NCBI GenBank assembly: GCA_036346375.1
Contig: CM070517.1
Span: 48,332,200 to 48,396,199 of the forward strand
DNA length: 64,000 bases
Direction: 5' to 3'
Origin: Guadua angustifolia
Lineage: Eukaryota > Streptophyta > Magnoliopsida > Poales > Poaceae
Numbering within the stretch: the first letter of the stretch is position 1; each line of letters opens with the position of its first letter. The position numbers and the translations under genes were made by a program. The notes under the pieces are model-generated. The model saw nothing but the letters and a program-made list of their open reading frames with translations, made no database searches and was not told the DNA's origin. Shown here in pieces: positions 1-11,535 of the stretch.

Positions 1-339
1 CAAGTCTTGAACACCACGGTAAAAAGTATCGTGTCTCTTGTCTCATTTACGTTCAAGCATTTACATTATTGCTATATTATTGATTACTTAATTGAGATAG
101 AATTGCTTAGTTTAACTTGCTTGTTCAATCTAGCAATTACTGTGTAGAGATCAAATTTAGTTAGTGCACTAGTGAGCCTAGTTGATTTAGGCCTTAATTG
201 TCAAAATCTAGTTTATCACTTCCGCATTATCTTTGATTAGGTTTTGACATAGGGGTTGATTAGAGCGAGTTATTTTAGAGAGCGATTAATTTTGTAAAAC
301 GCCTATTCACCCCCTTCTAAGCGCATCCTCGATCTTACA
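1..339 (+). mobile_element. 3' part of a long LTR (LTR retrotransposon), cut by window start
   Basis: The segment ends with a CCTATTCACCCCCTTCT tract followed by GCGCATCCTCGATCTTACA. This is the usual 3' border of a large class of grass LTRs ending in CA. The AT-rich sequence before it has no coding potential. No primer-binding site follows at 340, so this is a 3' LTR or a solo LTR. A related border in inverse orientation starts the solo LTR at 32044. Confidence 0.6.
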
Positions 340-1429
340 ACACGCGGCGAAGATCCAAAGCGATGGAAGATGATCCGACAGTGATGGAGCGAGGGCGCGG
401 CAAGGAAGACGTGGCTCGATCCGAGGCACTGAGGGACGATCGGACGGCCGACGTTGAAGGGAGGAGTTCGACGGCGAGGTAGCAGCGCCCTTCCGCCGGA
501 GCTGGAGAAGACGACCTGGAAATCGATGGAGATGGACCGGGTCCGCTCGGGTTTGCACGGATCGGAAAGAGGGCTATGCGTCGAATTCGGCAGTACCGAA
601 AACTACGGCGGAGACTCACCGGAGAGGGAGGAAGAGGCGGCGGAAGGCTTCGGCTTCGACGGCGAACTTTGGCGAGGTCGTGCGGTCACACGGCAGCGTC
701 CCAGCCAGCGAGAAGTGGGGGAAAAGAGGCGGCGCGAGGCGGCGAAACTCGGAAGGTGTGCGGCGGCCGCTTAAATAGCCTCGGGACGCGTGGAAAGGCG
801 CGAAAGCCGAGAACGGCATGCAAGGCGACGTGGCGCACGGGCATGGGCGAGCGGTGGCCGTTGGATCAAAATCCAACGGTTGCTTCGGTAGGGTTAGGGT
901 TTCGCTGAGAGGCGACGTGGCGGAATCGGAGAAGATCACGTGGAGTTGATCCGACAGCTCACAGCGAAGGGCGACGCGGGCGAGGGATGACCGTGAGATC
1001 GAGATCCAACGGTGGGCATTGGCGCAAGCTAGGGTTTTGGTAGTTTGGCTGGGCCGACGGACTGAGGAGAAGGAGAAATGGGCCAAGCGGCGATGAATAG
1101 AAGCGGGCCGGGGCAAAGGATTCGGCCCGAGAAGAAATTAAAGGAAATAAAATGATTCCAAATTAAGAAAATCCCAGAAATTCAAATAAACTTCAATAAA
1201 TTCAAATAAATAGCAAATAAATTCAGAAAAACTCCAAAAATACAAAAAAAAATCCATGAAGCACAAGGAACCCAAAAAAATAAGAAATCTTTAATTTGAA
1301 GTATGGATTAATCAGATTAATCCTTTTAAATTTTGAAAATTCAAATTAAGCTGAAATTAATTCAAATAAAATGCAACTGGTTCGGATTTTGAAATTCAAG
1401 CACAAAGAACTCAAATTTGGAATGTTACA
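340..1429 (+). mobile_element. Gypsy-type LTR fragment (GC-rich block then AT-rich block)
   Basis: A GC-rich part (340-1120) is followed by a very A-rich part with repeated AAATTCAAATAAA words, and the segment ends in GGAATGTTACA at 1419-1429. This two-part composition with a GTTACA end is typical of long Ty3/gypsy LTRs in grasses and resembles the LTR at 35755-44190. The open frames in the GC-rich block appear on both strands, match no family I recognise and are probably not genes. The left end is lost where the preceding LTR abuts it. Confidence 0.5.
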
Positions 1430-1730
1430 AACAGCCCGTACTTACCTGTGTTATATATGTGGGCGAGCAAATCAAGAAGTACAGGAAGAAAACTCTGGAT
1501 AGACTAGAGAAAAGGAAGGGAATGCATGCATGCGTTATATGTATAGGTGAGCAAATCAAGGAGTAAATACATGGTTGTATGCATGTGACTGGAATGAGCA
1601 ACCGAATCAAGAAAATCGAGAAGAAAACACAATAAGATTTTATTTCGACCGGAGAAAAAGGAAGTCCAAGACAGATAAAGAAAGAAATCAACCCGTGGTC
1701 ATTTTCTCTCGTAGCAATAGTATAAATGGG
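1430..1730. other. Intergenic, nothing recognised
   Basis: Short imperfect direct repeats of a GTGAGCAAATCAAG-like word occur around 1460 and 1550. No gene, RNA or transposon end could be supported. Confidence 0.4.
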
Positions 1731-1924
1731 CTGAACCTAGGTCGGCACGGCACGAAGCAGACACAAAGCGCAAATGGACCGTGTCTAGGCTCGCCGAAGG
1801 CGAGCCGGACCAACCCGACACAGCACGGCGGGCACGATAGGCCGTCGTAGCCCAGTACGGTTTAGGCCCGAAGCACAATGGACCCGTACCGGGTCAGTCC
1901 GGCCCGGCATGATGCCCACCTCTA
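1731..1924. mobile_element. hAT-like terminal fragment with CGGCACGG/GGCCCG repeats
   Basis: Dense GC-rich words (CGGCACGGCACG, GGCCCGGCATG, GGCTCGCC) end in GATGCCCACCTCTA. In grasses, hAT elements often carry such subterminal GC repeats and the mirror terminus TAGAGGTGGGCATC. The opposite terminus was not found nearby, so this is called a fragment. Confidence 0.45.
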
Positions 1925-2074
1925 CTCTTATACAAGAGCCAGCACCGCACAGGAAATGAAATAAAATAGTTATGTATAAGAGAGAATAGATAGTTATTGC
2001 AAAGCTTGTAGAGACAACCTTTAGAGATAGTTATTGTATAAGTTGATTTTATTACTTACTCTAGATGATATAAA

Positions 2075-3175
2075 TGAGATGAAATAAGTAGTAAACTTTA
2101 TCATTGTACTTGCTCTTTTTTAAATTTCGGCGGTTCTACCGGAAACGTAATAGATTGTAGTATTCCATAGTTTTACAGAGTCTTGATGTGAATAGTCACA
2201 ACAACGACAGCAAACCAAGCGTGTCGTCACACGTGACGTCGACTTAAAACAAGTAACTAGGTTATACATTACAGTGCTGGAATTAGAGATAAAAACGGAT
2301 CGGATATCTCCCGCCCGATCCGAGACCGGATCCGGGACCGAATTTTACTGTCCGGTTGGATCCGGGATCGGATACGGATAATTGAATCCGGATTCGGGAT
2401 CGGATCCGGAGCATCCAATATCTGGTAAATCCAGGACAGGATCCGGATATTCAGATTTTTTCTATTCGGATATCCGGATTTTTACTATTCGGATATCGGA
2501 TTGGATATTCAGATCGAACATTCAGATATCAGCAAGGCCCAGCCCATTTTCACTAAATTTTTTCCATGTCAGCCCATTTATGTTAACAATTAGTTGATTC
2601 TATTGATTCTTAAGTAGCATATTTTTTCTACGACGTTTGTTCAGTTTGATTGATATATAATTTGTTACTATAGTCATGTACTCATATGGTTTTAATTTAA
2701 TATATATTACTCTATATATGCGTGCATTATCTGTATATCTTTATCCGTTTCCGACCCAAATCCGTCACATATCCGTCCCATATCCGTATCCCGAATAACC
2801 CGAATCCGTATTCGTATCCGGCTAGCCCGTATCCGGTTCCGAATCTGGAAAAAAATATGGATTAGAATACGGAAAGAGCAATATCCGCACATATCTGATC
2901 TGTTTTCACCCTAGCTGGAATCAAAACACATGGAAATAAACACGTACATAGAACGGAGAACATACATACATATACATCCTCATGTATTTCAAAAAGGTAA
3001 AAAAAAAGACTCCAAAGTATATGTAGCAGCTTGGGCCGCAATGGCCCACCTCGGCTAGCCTTCCACTGCCTGCCGGGAGCTGATATTCACTGCTCGAGCG
3101 ACGGATAGCAACGTGCCACCCACAGCCTACGGCCCAACCCCAATTCAGCTGCATAAATTCCAAACTTGTTTCTTT
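2075..3175. repeat. Segmental duplication copy A, left part (paralog of 21915-22380)
   Basis: Excluding the hAT insertion at 2284-2913, this segment aligns with 21915-22380 over most of its length, for example the shared TGTCGTCACACGTGACGTC and CCACAGCCTACGGCCCAACC. Homology resumes after the CACTA element at 14745 and runs to about 14890. The two copies are an interrupted and an uninterrupted version of one ancestral sequence. No reading frame is conserved between them, so the segment is probably non-coding. Confidence 0.85.
2284..2913. mobile_element. Non-autonomous hAT transposon, 630 bp, with 8-bp TSD
   Basis: The termini are TAGAGATAAAAACGG on the left and its imperfect inverted match TTTTCACCCTA on the right. 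The 8 bp GCTGGAAT flank the element exactly on both sides (2276-2283 and 2914-2921). The paralogous segment at 21.9-22.5 kb has a single uninterrupted TCTGGAAT at this point, which confirms the insertion. The interior is filled with GGATCCGGATA-type subterminal words near both ends and has no transposase. Confidence 0.93.
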
Positions 3176-3204
3176 CACTACTACAGATCGCCTCATCGCG
3201 ACCC

Positions 3205-3515
3205 CCCATCACTGCCGGGTAGGTGCGAGCAGGCAGTGATAATATTATCACTGCCGGTTCCAAATTCAACCGGTAGTGATAATACTATCACCGCCGGTTC
3301 TAACTTCAATCGGCAGTGATATGAATAGTATAAATTTCCGCAGAATGGAGGCAATATCATTGCGGTTTTATAGAGAACCGACGGTGATAAGATATCACCG
3401 CCGGTTTATATGTACAACCGTAGTGATAACACCATTGCCGGTTCGCCTATAAACCGACAGTGATAACACCATTTTCACTGCCGGTTTTACTCTAGACCGG
3501 CAGTGATATTACTAT
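3205..3515. repeat. CACTA left subterminal repeat array
   Basis: About ten copies of TATCACTGCCGGTT and its inverse AACCGGCAGTGATA are arranged partly as head-to-head pairs. In CACTA elements, subterminal repeats of this kind bind the element's own DNA-binding protein. The matching array at the other end is 14370-14735. Confidence 0.85.
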
Positions 3516-3754
3516 TCCCCATAATTAGTTCAATACAGAACATAAGAAACATTGTAATTTATCTCGCATATAACATATGAAAGCATAATTAGTTAAAAAT
3601 AGAACATATGAAAGCAAATTTGTAATTTGCGGGATATGTATTAATTAAAATACGAAACATTTACAAAACATAATTAGGTATATCGTCTATTATTACATAT
3701 TTAGTCCTAATTATAATAGGCCAATGGCGCCAAGCCCTATATCCAAAAGTCATC

Positions 3755-4015
3755 GCCGTCCTCCTCCTCCTCCTCCTCCTCCTCCTCGTCGCGGGGCTGC
3801 CGCTTGAAGATCGATCGAGTTGCGGCGGTGCTCGTCCTCCTTCTCCTCCGAATCCGATTCGGTGGTGGAGTTAGTCTTACCCCAACGCCGAGCCTACTTG
3901 CCGTCGCTGTCGCTGCCGCCGCCTCCTCCTCCTTCTCCTTTGCCTCCTCTTCCTCCTCCTCCTTCCACCTCCTCCTTCTCCTCCTCTTCCTTCTCCTCCT
4001 TCTCTAGCGACGAGC
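3755..4015. repeat. CTC/CCT low-complexity tract inside the CACTA element
   Basis: Pure CCT repeats at about 3757-3789 are followed by imperfect CCTCCTTCTCC runs to about 4010. Open frames on both strands here encode only Ser/Leu/Pro or Glu/Gly/Arg runs and are compositional artefacts. The tract could be an expanded pyrimidine-rich leader of the transposase gene, but this is only an inference. Confidence 0.6.
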
Positions 4016-4224
4016 GGGCTTTGCCCAACACGTGCTCGCTTCTTGGGGGTGCCATTTTGCAACAATAGTGGATTGTGTGGGGTGCCATTCTTGAAACAAT
4101 AGTGGCATTATATAGAGCGCGAATGGGAAGAACAACATTAGCAGAGAATCAAGCGCAACAGCTTGGCGCAGCGGAAAACGAAGCGAGCACGACGGTTGGG
4201 TTGGCGTTGCCATGGCGATTTGAA

Positions 4225-4525
4225 GGTGGGGCGTATCCGCCGGTTTATATTACCAACCGGCGGTGATAATCGACTATCACCGCCGGTTAATACCTATAAC
4301 CGTAGTGATATATTCTTCCGGTTTAATTTACACCGGCGGTGATATTTAAAGTTTATTGCCGGTTCGTATATTCAACCGCGATGATATGTATTTTCCGTGC
4401 AACGCAATTTTCCCGCGTAGTATGACCTTATCATGCCGTTCTGCGCGAACCCGGCGATAAGGTATTTTCCAGCGTAATATGACCTTATCACCGCCGGTTC
4501 TTCGCAGAGCGGCGGTGATAAGCTA
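4225..4525. repeat. Second, internal subterminal-type repeat array in the CACTA element
   Basis: The CACCGCCGGTT and AACCGGCGGTGATA words recur, a G/A variant of the repeats at 3205-3515. They lie about 1.05 kb inside the left end. A pyrimidine-rich tract and unrelated sequence separate the two arrays. Confidence 0.75.
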
Positions 4526-4906
4526 TTTATATAGCAATCTTCACCGACCGACGCATTTCCCGGCGTAGCGAGAGGAGCGCTTTTGCTCGGTGTATTTTTC
4601 TGGAGAGGTCTTTGCCAAATTTTGTGTCGAGATTTTGTTCATATTTTTCATCGAATCGACATCTTCTCCGCCGAAGCGAGAATAAAAAGGAGTCAGATTA
4701 TCTTGGCGAGTTCTTCTTTGAAAAATTGTATTAAAATTTTTCGAGGTTACTTGACTTGATGTATGTTATATTTGTCGTAAAATTTTACTTTACTGAGTGC
4801 TATAGATGTTGATAATTGCTGATTGTATGCGGTGTGAGCAGGTTTATGTCAGATCTTGCTCAAATTAAGATCTAGCTAAATTATTGAATAAATTATAATT
4901 CATATT
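4526..4906. other. CACTA interior, non-coding, AT-rich
   Basis: Nothing recognisable apart from T-rich sequence that would suit an intron or leader of the transposase gene starting at 5801. Confidence 0.4.
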
Positions 4907-5653
4907 GTAGTGGATGTTTAAGTAATAAAATTGCTAGATGGATAATTATGCATAATTGTAATTAATTTAATTAATGAAAATTTGTTATATGGATTTTTAA
5001 TAGTAAAGATTGCTAGATGATCAATTATAAATAGTGAGAATTGCTAGTTGAATATTTAAATAATGGGAAATGGTAGATGGATTTTGCAATAATGAAAGTT
5101 GGAACATAAATAATTATTTAGAAATATATCCTTATATTCAATTATATGCTTGTTTGTTGTAGATTAATTTAATTTAATAGCTAGCGCTACATAACAAAAT
5201 GAAATGAAGAAATCTTCTAAATAATTAAAAAATGCTAGATGGATATTTAAATAGTGAAAAAGGTTTGATGTATTATATAGGCAAAATTGCTAGATGTATT
5301 TGTAAAACTAATCATTTACAATTATATTGTTATTTGCATAAATTCATATCAATTTTAGTGATGTAGTGGATGTTTAAGTAATAAAATTGCTAGATGGACA
5401 ATTATGCATAATTGTAATTAATTTAATTAATGAAAATTTGTTATATGGATTTTTAATAGTAAAATTACTAGATGATCAATTATAAATAGTGAGAATTGCT
5501 AGTTGAATATTTAAATAATGGAAAATGGTAGATGGATTTTGCAATAATGAAAGTTGGAACATAAATAATTATTTAGAAATATATCCTTATATTCAATTAT
5601 ATGCTTGTTTGTTGTAGATTAATTTAATTTAATAGCTAGCGCTACATAACAAA
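4907..5653. repeat. Direct duplication of about 290 bp (4907-5198 and 5363-5653)
   Basis: The two blocks, about 456 bp apart, are nearly identical. Both contain TGGATGTTTAAGTAATAAAA at the left and TAGCTAGCGCTACATAAC at the right. They are AT-rich and non-coding, directly upstream of the transposase remnant. Few differences are visible (for example AAAGATTGC versus AAAATTAC), so the duplication is young relative to the element. Confidence 0.9.
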
Positions 5654-5800
5654 TTACAATTATATTGTTATTTGCAGTTATGTGCTTATAATGTGTTTAT
5701 CGTTTTAATTAATTAGCAATGCATGACTACTGTAAAGAATAAATTATTTTGATATCGTTTGTTCATATACTGAAATGTAGTTTGATATAATTAACTGTAG

Positions 5801-8800
5801 ATGGACCGAAGGTGGATGTATGACACGGACCGTCGCGGTCCAGAGTTCTTTAATGGTGTGACTTGTTTTCTGAATGCGGCTGCGGCACACAAGTCGAGAA
5901 ACCTGGCGGACTATATGTGTTGTCCATGCGTTGATTGCAAAAATGAGAAGATGTTTTGTAACATAGAGTCGATGCGTGCACACTTGCTTCGAAGGGGTTT
6001 CAAGGCTGGCTATACCTGTTGGACTGAGCACGGTGAAGATGATATTGTACATGAAGGGCAACACATTGATGAAGATGATATTGTACATGAAGGGCAACAC
6101 ATTAATGAAGATGACGGAGACAACGATATGACAATGGTGGAAGATCGTTCGTTGATACCCACGAAGATGATCTAGATCAAATGTTGCGTGATGGGGAGGG
6201 GACTTCACGAGTGAAAGGGAGTTTCAAAAGTTCCAACAGTATGGTAGAGGACTCTACAACGCCATTGTACCCGGCCGCAAGGAGGAGCCTGAAAGTCGCA
6301 TACCGTGCTTTCACTCTCGCGAGCTTGAAGGCAAGCAATGGTTGGTCCGATAAGAGCGTTACTAAGTCGTTATGTCTCTTGGGGACTTGCTTCGAGAGGG
6401 TAACGTGTTGCCTTCAACTACGTGCACGTGCCAAGCGGGTTATCCGCCTGTTGGGACCGGAAGTACAAAGAATACACACATGTCCAAACGATTGCATATT
6501 GCATCGCAATGAGTTTGCGAACATGGATGCTGTGTTGTTTGCAAAGCAAAAGCGGTATAAGCAACGCGATAGCGATATTGAGAACGAAGATGTCGGGTGA
6601 GGCGTAAGAAGAAGAGGTGTCCCGTAAGGTGGTGTGGTATTTCCTATAATCCCCGTCTAAAGCGATTGTTTGCGAACAAAAGGCATGCCCAATTACTACG
6701 ATGGCACGCCAAGAGTGTAAGAAGGATGGAATGCTCAGACACCTGCGATTACGTGCAATGGAGGAACATCGACGAAAAATATAAGCGCTTTGCATATGAT
6801 GTGAGAATATAAGATTCGGGTTGAATCTGAGATGGGATGAATCCTTTTGGCAACATGAGTAGTCGTCCACGACACTTGGCGGTGACTTTATGCATCTACA
6901 ACCTTCCTCCTTGGCTTTGCATGAAGCGAAAGTACATTATGATGCCACTATTGATCCAAGGGCCGAGCAACTTTGGCAATGATATCGATGTGTACCTCAA
7001 ACCATTGGTTGAAGATCTAATATTGTGGACCGATGGTGTGCGGTATGGGATGAGTATAAAAGAGAAAACTTTATCCTACGGGCATTATTGTTTGTAACCA
7101 TTAATGATTATCCTGCTCTTGGCAACTGTCGGGCGAGACGATAAAAGGCTTCAACGGATCGTCCGATTACTCGGATGATACTGACTAGCCGGTGGTCAAG
7201 AAGCTATAGAAAAATGGCTTACATGCGGCATCGTAGGTTCCTCCGCAAGGATCACCCATACCGCAATAATAAGAGAGCTTTTGACGGGACAAAGGAGACC
7301 GCTTTAGCTCAAGAATCACACGGGAAAGCAGATATTTGCGGCGTAAAGGATCTTACAATTATTCACGGAAAGGGAGCCGTCAAGACATCTATTCCGACTT
7401 CCCGGATAAGGCTCCTTTGTGGAAAAAGAAATCGAGATTTTGGATCCTACCTTATTGGCAACACTGGAAGTTCGACACGCAATCGGCGTCATGCACATAG
7501 AGAAGAACGTGTGTGACGACTTGCTTGGTATCTTACTAGACATACCGCAAAACGAAAGATACACTTCAAGTAAGGATGGACCTCAAGATATGAAATCGAG
7601 GAAGGAGCCGCATCACGAAGAAATAGATACTGAGCAAAAAGTACCTTCCCGACTGCTACACTTTGAGCAAGAAAGAGAAAATTAGCGTTATGCGAATGCT
7701 TGCACGGAATCAAAGTTCCGTCTCGTTACTCTGCTAACATAAAGAGACTAGTCTCAATGAAAGACTTAAAGTTAATTGGTATAAAGTCTCACGATTGTCA
7801 CGTGATGATGACACGATGCTTCCAATTGCAATTAGGGGTTACGCAGAGAAAGTCCGAGACCCAATTATCAAGTTGTGTTCATTCTTCAACGCGATTTCAC
7901 GAAGGCCATCGATCCATTAAGACTAGATAAGGCTGCGGGAAGGCGTGGTCCACACTCATGCGAGCTTGAGATGTGTTTCTCCATCTTTTTGATATTATGG
8001 TCCATCTCATTGTTCACATTGTGAAAGAGATACGGATTCTTGGTCCCGTATTTCTACATCGATGTACCCTTCGAGAGATTCATGGGGTTATAAAGAAATA
8101 TGTTCAATCGAAATCGAAGGAAAATTGCATTGCCGATGGTCGGGGAACCGAGGAGGTCATTGAGTTTTCGTCGATTATATGGATCTCAAACCGATTGGTG
8201 TGCTGTATCTCGGCATGAGGAAGGCTACAGGGGAAAGGGACACTAGGCGAGAAATCAGTACGTACTAGCAATCTAACTTCATTTACACAAGCACATTTCG
8301 CAGTTTTGGGACAATCAGTTGTGGTGGCCCCGTATGTCGACATGCACAAGAACGTGCTATCCAAAACAAACCCAGGGAGGTAAGAGGGTTGGCTCGGAGA
8401 GAGCACAGAGATAATTTCAGCGATTGGTTGTGTAGACACATGATGCGTACGGAGACAGACTGCACTCAGTTGAAATTGTTGGCTCAGGGACCGTCAACTA
8501 CAATTCGGACATTCCAAGGATACGACATAAATGGTTTTACATTTTATACAAGAGCGCAAGATAAAAGAGCACCAATCAAAATAGCGGTATCCGTATAGAT
8601 GCCTATGACAAAGAATGGAAATAGGCAAACATACTACTGATTCATAGAAGAGATTTGGGAGCTTGACTATGGACCTTTGAAGGTCCCTCTCTTTCGGTGC
8701 CAATGGGTCGACTTCCGGCGGCGTGAATATCGACAAGTCACGCATCACTACCGTGGACCTCAAACTCGTCGGATCTGAGAAGAACCATTCGTACTTGCTA

Positions 8801-8960
8801 ATTACATACACAAATCTTCTTTAACTCAATTCGGCTAACAAGGAGCGCCACGTGGTTTTTCAAGGAAAAAGAAGGATTGTCGGAGTTGAGAATGTTGTCG
8901 ACGAGGAAGAGTACAACCAATTCGATGAGCTTCCCCTTTTGGAGAGGACGTTGACCTAAG
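5801..8960 (+). pseudogene. CACTA TNP2-type transposase, degenerate
   Basis: The pieces appear in the expected order but in different frames. First is an N-terminal transposase-associated zinc domain (5801-6175, starting MDRRWMYDTDR, with CCPCVDCKN and a Leu-rich THLL-like helix). The TNP2 core follows: LLRWHAK near 6690, NLPPWLCMKRKYIM near 6902, NDIDVYLKPL near 6977, and LEVRHAIGVMHIEKNVCDDL near 7467. Last come a DUF4218-like part (about 8140-8450, FSDWLCRHMM) and a DUF4216-like part (about 8495-8955, YDINGFTFYTRAQDK, ending with DEEEYNQFDE-like sequence). Frameshifts and stops occur every few hundred bases. A tandem 39-bp duplication near 6040-6110 repeats DDIVHEGQHI. The protein would cut and paste the element. 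No intact product is possible. Confidence 0.88.
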
Positions 8961-9425
8961 TACCATGGAAGACAAAGTGATGAAGCTACATACATACGCG
9001 CGATCATAACGAAGGTCGAATCGTAGCTTAGTTGTAGTAATGAAATGTATGCTTTCTGTATGAACGACATGTTTATTTTCTTATATGTAACAATTAATGT
9101 AATATATGCAATAATGGAAATTGAGGTTATGCTTTCTTTTGATCAAATTGAAAGTTTCACTTAATTGGTCGGAGATTAGCATATCACTGCATTTGGATTT
9201 TTGTGATTTTGACCGCACTTGAATTTGACAAAGATTTGTTGTTCAATTTGCAAGCATTATTTGATTTTTGAAATATTAAAACAATTAAAATAGTTAGCAA
9301 TCTGATTTTTATAATTTTAGGACCTAATAAAATTTTGGGGAAATATTTAAATAAAATATTAGATGTCCTATAGTATGCCTCCAAAAATTTTAAAAGAATT
9401 TGGATCAAGTTTAATAGAATATGGG
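8961..9425. other. CACTA interior after the transposase remnant, non-coding
   Basis: AT-rich sequence with no recognised domain, consistent with the 3' UTR of the transposase gene. The open frame crossing 9184-9957 on the minus strand is made by the repeat array and GC-rich leader next to it and is not a gene. Confidence 0.4.
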
Positions 9426-9429
9426 CAAA

Positions 9430-9650
9430 GAGCTTATCACTGCCGGTTGTACATTGGACCGGCAGTAATATTACACTATCACTGCCGGTTGTATGATGGA
9501 CCGGCAGTGATATACTATCACTGCCGGTTGTACATTGGACCGGCAGTAATATTCCACTATCACTGCCGGTTGGACAATGGACCGGCAGTGATATACTATC
9601 ACTGCCGGTTGGTGTGACCAACCGGCAGTGATATTCCACCCCTATAAAAT
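9430..9650. repeat. Hairpin repeat array in the middle of the CACTA element
   Basis: Five units of TATCACTGCCGGTTG(n)ACCGGCAGTGATA lie end to end, each unit an inverted pair able to fold into a short hairpin. The words are the same as in the terminal arrays but the spacing is more regular, about 45 bp. They sit 6.2 kb from the left end and 5.1 kb from the right end, just upstream of a TATA box. Confidence 0.88.
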
Positions 9651-10060
9651 TGAAACGCCGCGCCTTCCTCTCATTTACCCTTACCCTAGCCCGCGCCCTC
9701 CTCTCACTTTTACAGCGCCGTTGCCTCTGAGCTCCCTGCCGTCGCCGCGCCTCGGACCACCGCCGTCGGCTCGTGTCAGAGCTCCCCGCCGCCGCCTCGA
9801 CTCGGGCTGCCGTCGCCTCGCTTCGCCTCGGACCGCTTGCGTCGCCTCGACTCAGATTGCCGCGTCGCCTCCCACCGTCACCTTCACCTCCACGCTGTCT
9901 CCCCGCCGTCGCTTCGACCTCCCCACCGTCTCCCCGCCGTCGCCTCGACCTCCCCACCGTCTCCCCGCCGTCGCCTTGGTACTGCTCTTGCGATGTGTGA
10001 ATGTGCAGATGTGAATGTGATTGTGAATGTTTCAGATGTGCATGTGCAGATGTGAATGTG
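9638..10060 (+). promoter_or_regulatory. Putative promoter and GC-rich leader of the second CACTA gene
   Basis: A TATAAAA box in CCCCTATAAAATTG (about 9642-9650) is followed by a C-rich leader of GCCGTCGCCTCG-type repeats to about 9985 and then GTGAATGTGCAGATGTGAATG repeats. This fits a promoter for the gene whose remains are at 12418-13980, with T-rich introns between. No start codon or product can be assigned in the leader. The mapping is inferred from order and composition. Confidence 0.4.
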
Positions 10061-11400
10061 CAGATGCTAAGGGGCCAGTCAATTCATTTGGCTTGGGGAC
10101 CTAGCATGTGGGTATAGTGTTCAGTGAGGATTTGGGACTGCAATAGACAATTTGTGACAACTAATCTGTGATGATTCTAGGGTTATCAATGAGATAGACA
10201 TTTATTCTGTGATGATTCTAGATGTATATGTATCATGAGAACCCTTACCACCTTAAATTGATAGACTTATATGCTGTAGAAGTACTGATTTATTCACTGT
10301 CAATTTGTGGTTCTTGTATAGTTTGCATCATGTGATTAGTATGTTTGCTTGCCAATGTTGTTAGCCATGTATGTTTGCTTGCCAATTTGCATGCTTGCTT
10401 GCCTCCTGCATGGACCTCGCATGCTTGCCAATGTTGTTAGCCATGTATGTTTGCATGGATCTACCTTCAGTCCTGTATGGCCAGTTAGAGGCAATATTTC
10501 TTGATCTGGAGGCACTGATTTTATTCTCTACTACTGCTCGATGATGATACAAATAAATGAGGCAATATTTATCTGCTAGTTAGTGAATCATTCTGTAATT
10601 CAGCACTGTTAGATCATTGTATCAATACTTTAACTTGGTCTTTGTTGCTGCTGTATATGTGATATGCTATCCTGAGAATAGTTCCTTTCATAACTTTGAT
10701 ATCCTGGTCTAATATGGAACTCAATTCTCACTGGCTTGGCATCACTGTCGTAGGCAAAATTATTGCAATTCTGTTGTCTATATTTTGTTTAGTTCCTTAG
10801 TCTATTAGTAGCACTTCTCTGTCACTTTACTTCTGTTGTCACTTATTTGATCAAAACACTATCTGTTGATGAGTATTAGGCATTGAACCAGTAGACTTTA
10901 CTCTATTTTCCTTAGTCTGATCAGTACTACATATCTGCCATTGCTCACTATCAGTGTTACTTCATTGTCTTTATACTGCTCTGTTCAATTAATTAGTTGG
11001 CTACTGATCTGAATAATAATTGCTTGGTAAAATAGCTAGCTAACTAATCCGAACTTCATTTCATGATTAAACTTAGCAAATATTTAATCTATTGATCTGA
11101 ATGTATGCTTGAATCAATATAATCTGCTAACAATGAGCTTGATTATCAATTTTTTAATGTGTATGTTAAGGTGGTAAGGGTTCAAACTAAGGTAAGGTTG
11201 TCACAAATTAGTCTATTACTCGTCCCCTTGTGGCGAGGAGGGCCTTTGGGCAACCCGACATCTGAGAACACTCAAAATAAACAAGTTGAGCTTTATGCTT
11301 GTTGCCTTGTTCATTTTTCTGCCCTTGTGCTGTTTTGATCATTTTGCTCTATGGTTATTTATATTGCAGCCAAAAGTAAACTTCAATTTGGTGCTTTGTA
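10061..11400. other. CACTA interior, intron-like sequence
   Basis: T-rich sequence without a long frame. A GTATGTTTGCTTGCCAA-type word is repeated near 10340-10450, the left half of several short direct repeats. Nothing else recognised. Confidence 0.35.
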
Positions 11401-11404
11401 TATG

Positions 11405-11480
11405 TTCTTGAAAGATGTATACATGTGTTGTAAATATTTGTTTTATACAGATGTATATATGTGTTGTAAATATTTGTTTT
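11405..11480. repeat. Short tandem duplication
   Basis: A 43-45 bp unit with ATGTGTTGTAAATATTTGTTTT occurs twice in tandem. This is simple slippage-type duplication and has no coding role. Confidence 0.6.
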
Positions 11481-11535
11481 GTGCCACTAATTGTAATAGT
11501 TGTAGTTCATTTAGTTAATACTCCGTGCACGGGAC

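Noticed and set aside
3205..3515. CRISPR-like array of short repeats
   Set aside because: The repeats are in both orientations with irregular spacing at a transposon end, and the genome is plant. These are CACTA subterminal repeats.
3804..4088. Overlapping Ser/Leu- and Gly/Glu-rich ORFs on both strands
   Set aside because: They are translations of a CCT/CTC tract, with no start context or domain.
9184..9957. 257-codon minus-strand ORF
   Set aside because: It is produced by the regular hairpin array and a GC-rich leader. The Thr-Gly-Ser-Asp repeats in it are translations of CACTA subterminal words.
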